This document shows positions 14,578 through 15,908 of a DNA stretch of 15,908 nucleotides, piece after piece. Location of the stretch: positions 1 to 15,908 of the forward strand of contig JAEZDQ010000095.1 of assembly GCA_023433225.1 (NCBI GenBank), given 5' to 3'. Under the pieces are notes generated by a model. The model searched no databases, had not been told where the DNA came from, and saw only the letters and a program-made list of their open reading frames with translations. The stretch comes from Bacteroidota bacterium. Its GTDB lineage: Bacteria; Bacteroidota; Bacteroidia; Flavobacteriales; Weeksellaceae. Every line of letters starts with the position of its first letter. The stretch's first letter is position 1. The translations under genes and the position numbers were made by a program.

Positions 14578-15099
14578 TTATCTGAAAACCGTCCAATCCG
14601 ACTTCTTGGCTTTCTTAACTTTCACCTCATCATTTAATTCGAAATAAGGCGTAATCTGTTTTGAAAAAACCGTATCAGTTTTGACTTCTGACTCATCTTT
14701 TGTACAAAATGTGTTCATAACTTTTACCGTTTCATTTTGATCTAATTTATTGACATACAATGTTTTTTCTGACTTAATTTCATCATTCCAGAATTCACAT
14801 TGGTATTGAAAATAACCATGATAAGTTATAAACGGAATCAAAGCAAAGAGAAAACCTCCGATGAAAAGCAGGATGTTTTGCCATTTTTTTCGGGATGATT
14901 TAATGGCTAAAATGAACAATCCATAAATGGACGCAGCCGACAAAAAAACCAGAATCTGCGGAAACCAAGAAGCGAAAACCCGATCGGTAAAATAAATGGA
15001 AAACCGTTCTCCCAAAAGGAAATACACCGCAAACCAGGCAATAAAAACCAGGCAGAGAAATTTTAGGGTATTGATCAAAATCCGGTAAAGTTTGGGCAT
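14578..15099 (-). CDS. Uncharacterised membrane protein with three helices and a soluble tail
   Basis: A 173-residue protein I do not recognise. Three hydrophobic segments are clear: about residues 8-30 (LKFLCLVFIAWFAVYFLLG), 46-66 and 74-94. They are joined by short loops with positive charges (SSRKKW at 68-73), which would place that loop in the cytoplasm. The remaining 80 residues form a charged soluble tail with two cysteines (C101 in YQCEF and C132 in NTFCTK) that could pair if the tail lies outside. It ends in a lysine-rich stretch before WTVFR. No catalytic motif is visible. It lies between the palindromic repeat and the toxin-antitoxin pair, and nothing ties its role to either neighbour. 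Codon use looks like the rest of the window, so I consider it a real gene. Confidence 0.7.
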   Translation of the reverse strand: MPKLYRILINTLKFLCLVFIAWFAVYFLLGERFSIYFTDRVFASWFPQILVFLSAASIYGLFILAIKSSRKKWQNILLFIGGFLFALIPFITYHGYFQYQCEFWNDEIKSEKTLYVNKLDQNETVKVMNTFCTKDESEVKTDTVFSKQITPYFELNDEVKVKKAKKSDWTVFR

Positions 15100-15121
15100 T
15101 TTTTAACTATTCTTATTTATC

Positions 15122-15185
15122 CTTCGACAAGCTCAGGATGACTTGGATAATTTCTTGTCTTTTCGTCAGGCTGAGCTTGTCGAAG
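15122..15185. repeat. REP-like palindromic intergenic repeat
   Basis: Two perfect 15-base inverted arms, CTTCGACAAGCTCAG (15122-15136) and CTGAGCTTGTCGAAG (15171-15185), frame a 34-base centre. Inside, TGAC (15139-15142) can also pair with GTCA (15165-15168), leaving a 22-base loop. Arms with this sequence are familiar to me as an abundant dispersed extragenic palindrome in many bacterial genomes, including Bacteroidota; only one copy is in this window. It fills most of the gap between methylmalonyl-CoA mutase and the next gene and starts 2 bases after the mutase stop. There is no U-run on either side, so it is not a standard terminator, though the RNA hairpin could stabilise the 3' end of the mutase mRNA. 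Confidence 0.8.
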
Positions 15186-15187
15186 CC

Positions 15188-15908
15188 TTAATCATTTAAA
15201 AATTTATTCAAAACTTCAATCGCCGAGTCTGCCAAATTAGTTCCCGGCCCAAAAATCGCATGAGCGCCGTGCTCGTAAAGGAAATCATAATCTTGTCGCG
15301 GAATCACACCGCCCACCACGATGAACATATCTTCACGTCCGTATTTTTTCAATTCTTCCACCACCTCGGGCACTAAAGTTTTATGTCCGGCTGCCAAGGA
15401 AGAAATTCCCAAAATGTGCACATCATTTTCCACAGCTTGTTTGGCGACTTCTGCCGGCGTCTGGAAAAGCGGCGCAATGTCCACATCAAATCCCATATCG
15501 GCATAACTCGTAGCCACGACTTTTGCACCTCGGTCGTGACCGTCCTGACCCATTTTCGCCACCATAATTCTGGGTCTTCGTCCGAATTTTTCTGCGAACT
15601 GATTGGCTAAATTTCTTGCTTCCGCAAATGATGTATTTTGATTGGCTTCCATAGCATAAACTCCCTGAATGGATTTGGTTTGGGCTCTGTGGCGGCCGAA
15701 AACGCTTTCCAGCGCATCGGAAATCTCACCCAAAGTGACACGTCTTCTTGCGGCTTCAATCGATAATTCCAATAAATTTCCGTTACCCGATTTGGCGGCT
15801 TCGCTCAGCTGATTCAGGATTTCTTTTACTTTTTCCGAATTTCTTTCGGCTTTCATTTTATTCAATCGCGCAATCTGACTTTGTCGAACTGCAGTATTGT
15901 CGATTTCC
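15188..15908 (-). CDS. mutB: Methylmalonyl-CoA mutase large subunit, C-terminal part (cut by right edge)
   Basis: The C-terminal 239 residues of the adenosylcobalamin-dependent mutase that interconverts (R)-methylmalonyl-CoA and succinyl-CoA, linking propionate, odd-chain fatty acid and branched amino acid metabolism to the TCA cycle. The frame stays open to the right edge, and the extra codons read EIDNTAVRQSQIARLNK, typical of this subunit just before the B12 domain. An internal TTG at 15865 is therefore not the start. The cobalamin-binding domain follows: DGHDRG (bases 15527-15544), whose His is the lower cobalt ligand, then a serine-containing strand (ILGISSLAAGH) and the glycine-rich VVGGVIPRQDY and IFGPGTN, which hold the nucleotide tail. 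All of these residues are present, so the domain looks functional. The catalytic TIM barrel lies outside the window. The gene ends just before the palindromic repeat. Confidence 0.95.
   Translation of the reverse strand, partial: EIDNTAVRQSQIARLNKMKAERNSEKVKEILNQLSEAAKSGNGNLLELSIEAARRRVTLGEISDALESVFGRHRAQTKSIQGVYAMEANQNTSFAEARNLANQFAEKFGRRPRIMVAKMGQDGHDRGAKVVATSYADMGFDVDIAPLFQTPAEVAKQAVENDVHILGISSLAAGHKTLVPEVVEELKKYGREDMFIVVGGVIPRQDYDFLYEHGAHAIFGPGTNLADSAIEVLNKFLND

Noticed and set aside
12727..15099. A defence island made of the toxin-antitoxin pair, DUF445 and the membrane protein
   Set aside because: No nuclease, helicase, methylase, cyclase or other defence-type effector is present, and the neighbours look like ordinary chromosomal genes.
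15121..15187. The palindrome as an intrinsic terminator or transposon end
   Set aside because: No U-run follows either arm, and there is no transposase or target duplication nearby; a REP-like repeat fits better.
15863..15865. TTG as the start of the mutase gene
   Set aside because: The frame remains open to the window edge and the upstream codons match the family, so this is an internal Leu codon.

Overview
This 15.9 kb window looks like chromosomal DNA of a Bacteroidota bacterium, most likely of the class Flavobacteriia. Three large secreted proteins end in type IX secretion (T9SS) type A sorting domains with the YPNP motif. There are no Shine-Dalgarno sequences. Several starts lie just downstream of TAnnTTTG-like boxes, the -7 element of this phylum. 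DUF2797, a bacterial GH3-family protein and a DUF6122-like membrane protein also fit this group. GC content is modest and coding density is high. No stretch longer than about 120 bases lacks a gene. I see no rRNA, tRNA, CRISPR array, insertion sequence, phage gene or replication origin.

Layout, left to right. The left edge (1-2206, minus strand) holds the N-terminal half of an ABC-F ATPase, a small polytopic membrane protein with a histidine/aspartate pattern, and an FAD-dependent oxidoreductase. The last two overlap by 8 bp. Next, on the plus strand, is a secreted reprolysin-like metalloprotease with CUB and T9SS domains (2310-4460). It is separated by a bidirectional terminator from a convergent GH3-type acyl-adenylating enzyme (minus, 4516-6030). 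Divergent from GH3 across only 36 bp is a DUF2797 gene (plus, 6067-6858). Everything to the right is on the minus strand. Two T9SS cargo proteins built as beta-propellers come first, one with seven FG-GAP-like blades and one with about ten Asp-box (BNR) motifs. Each is followed by its own hairpin terminator. Then come a membrane-spanning TPR/LuxR-type regulator with a GTG start, a DUF445 membrane protein, a RelE/ParE-type toxin with its antitoxin (TAATG overlap), a three-helix membrane protein, a 15-bp-arm palindromic repeat, and the C-terminal part of methylmalonyl-CoA mutase cut by the right edge.

How the genes fit together. Most are unrelated housekeeping or accessory genes with separate transcription signals. 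The best candidate functional group is the regulator at 11033-12682 and the two propeller cargo genes downstream on the same strand. It is a plausible regulator-plus-surface-protein neighbourhood, but no sequence evidence shows direct control. I did not find a clearly new multi-gene system. The items most worth a second look are the transmembrane TPR-to-HTH regulator, the palindromic repeat, the bacterial GH3 enzyme facing DUF2797 across overlapping promoters, and the two propeller cargo proteins.
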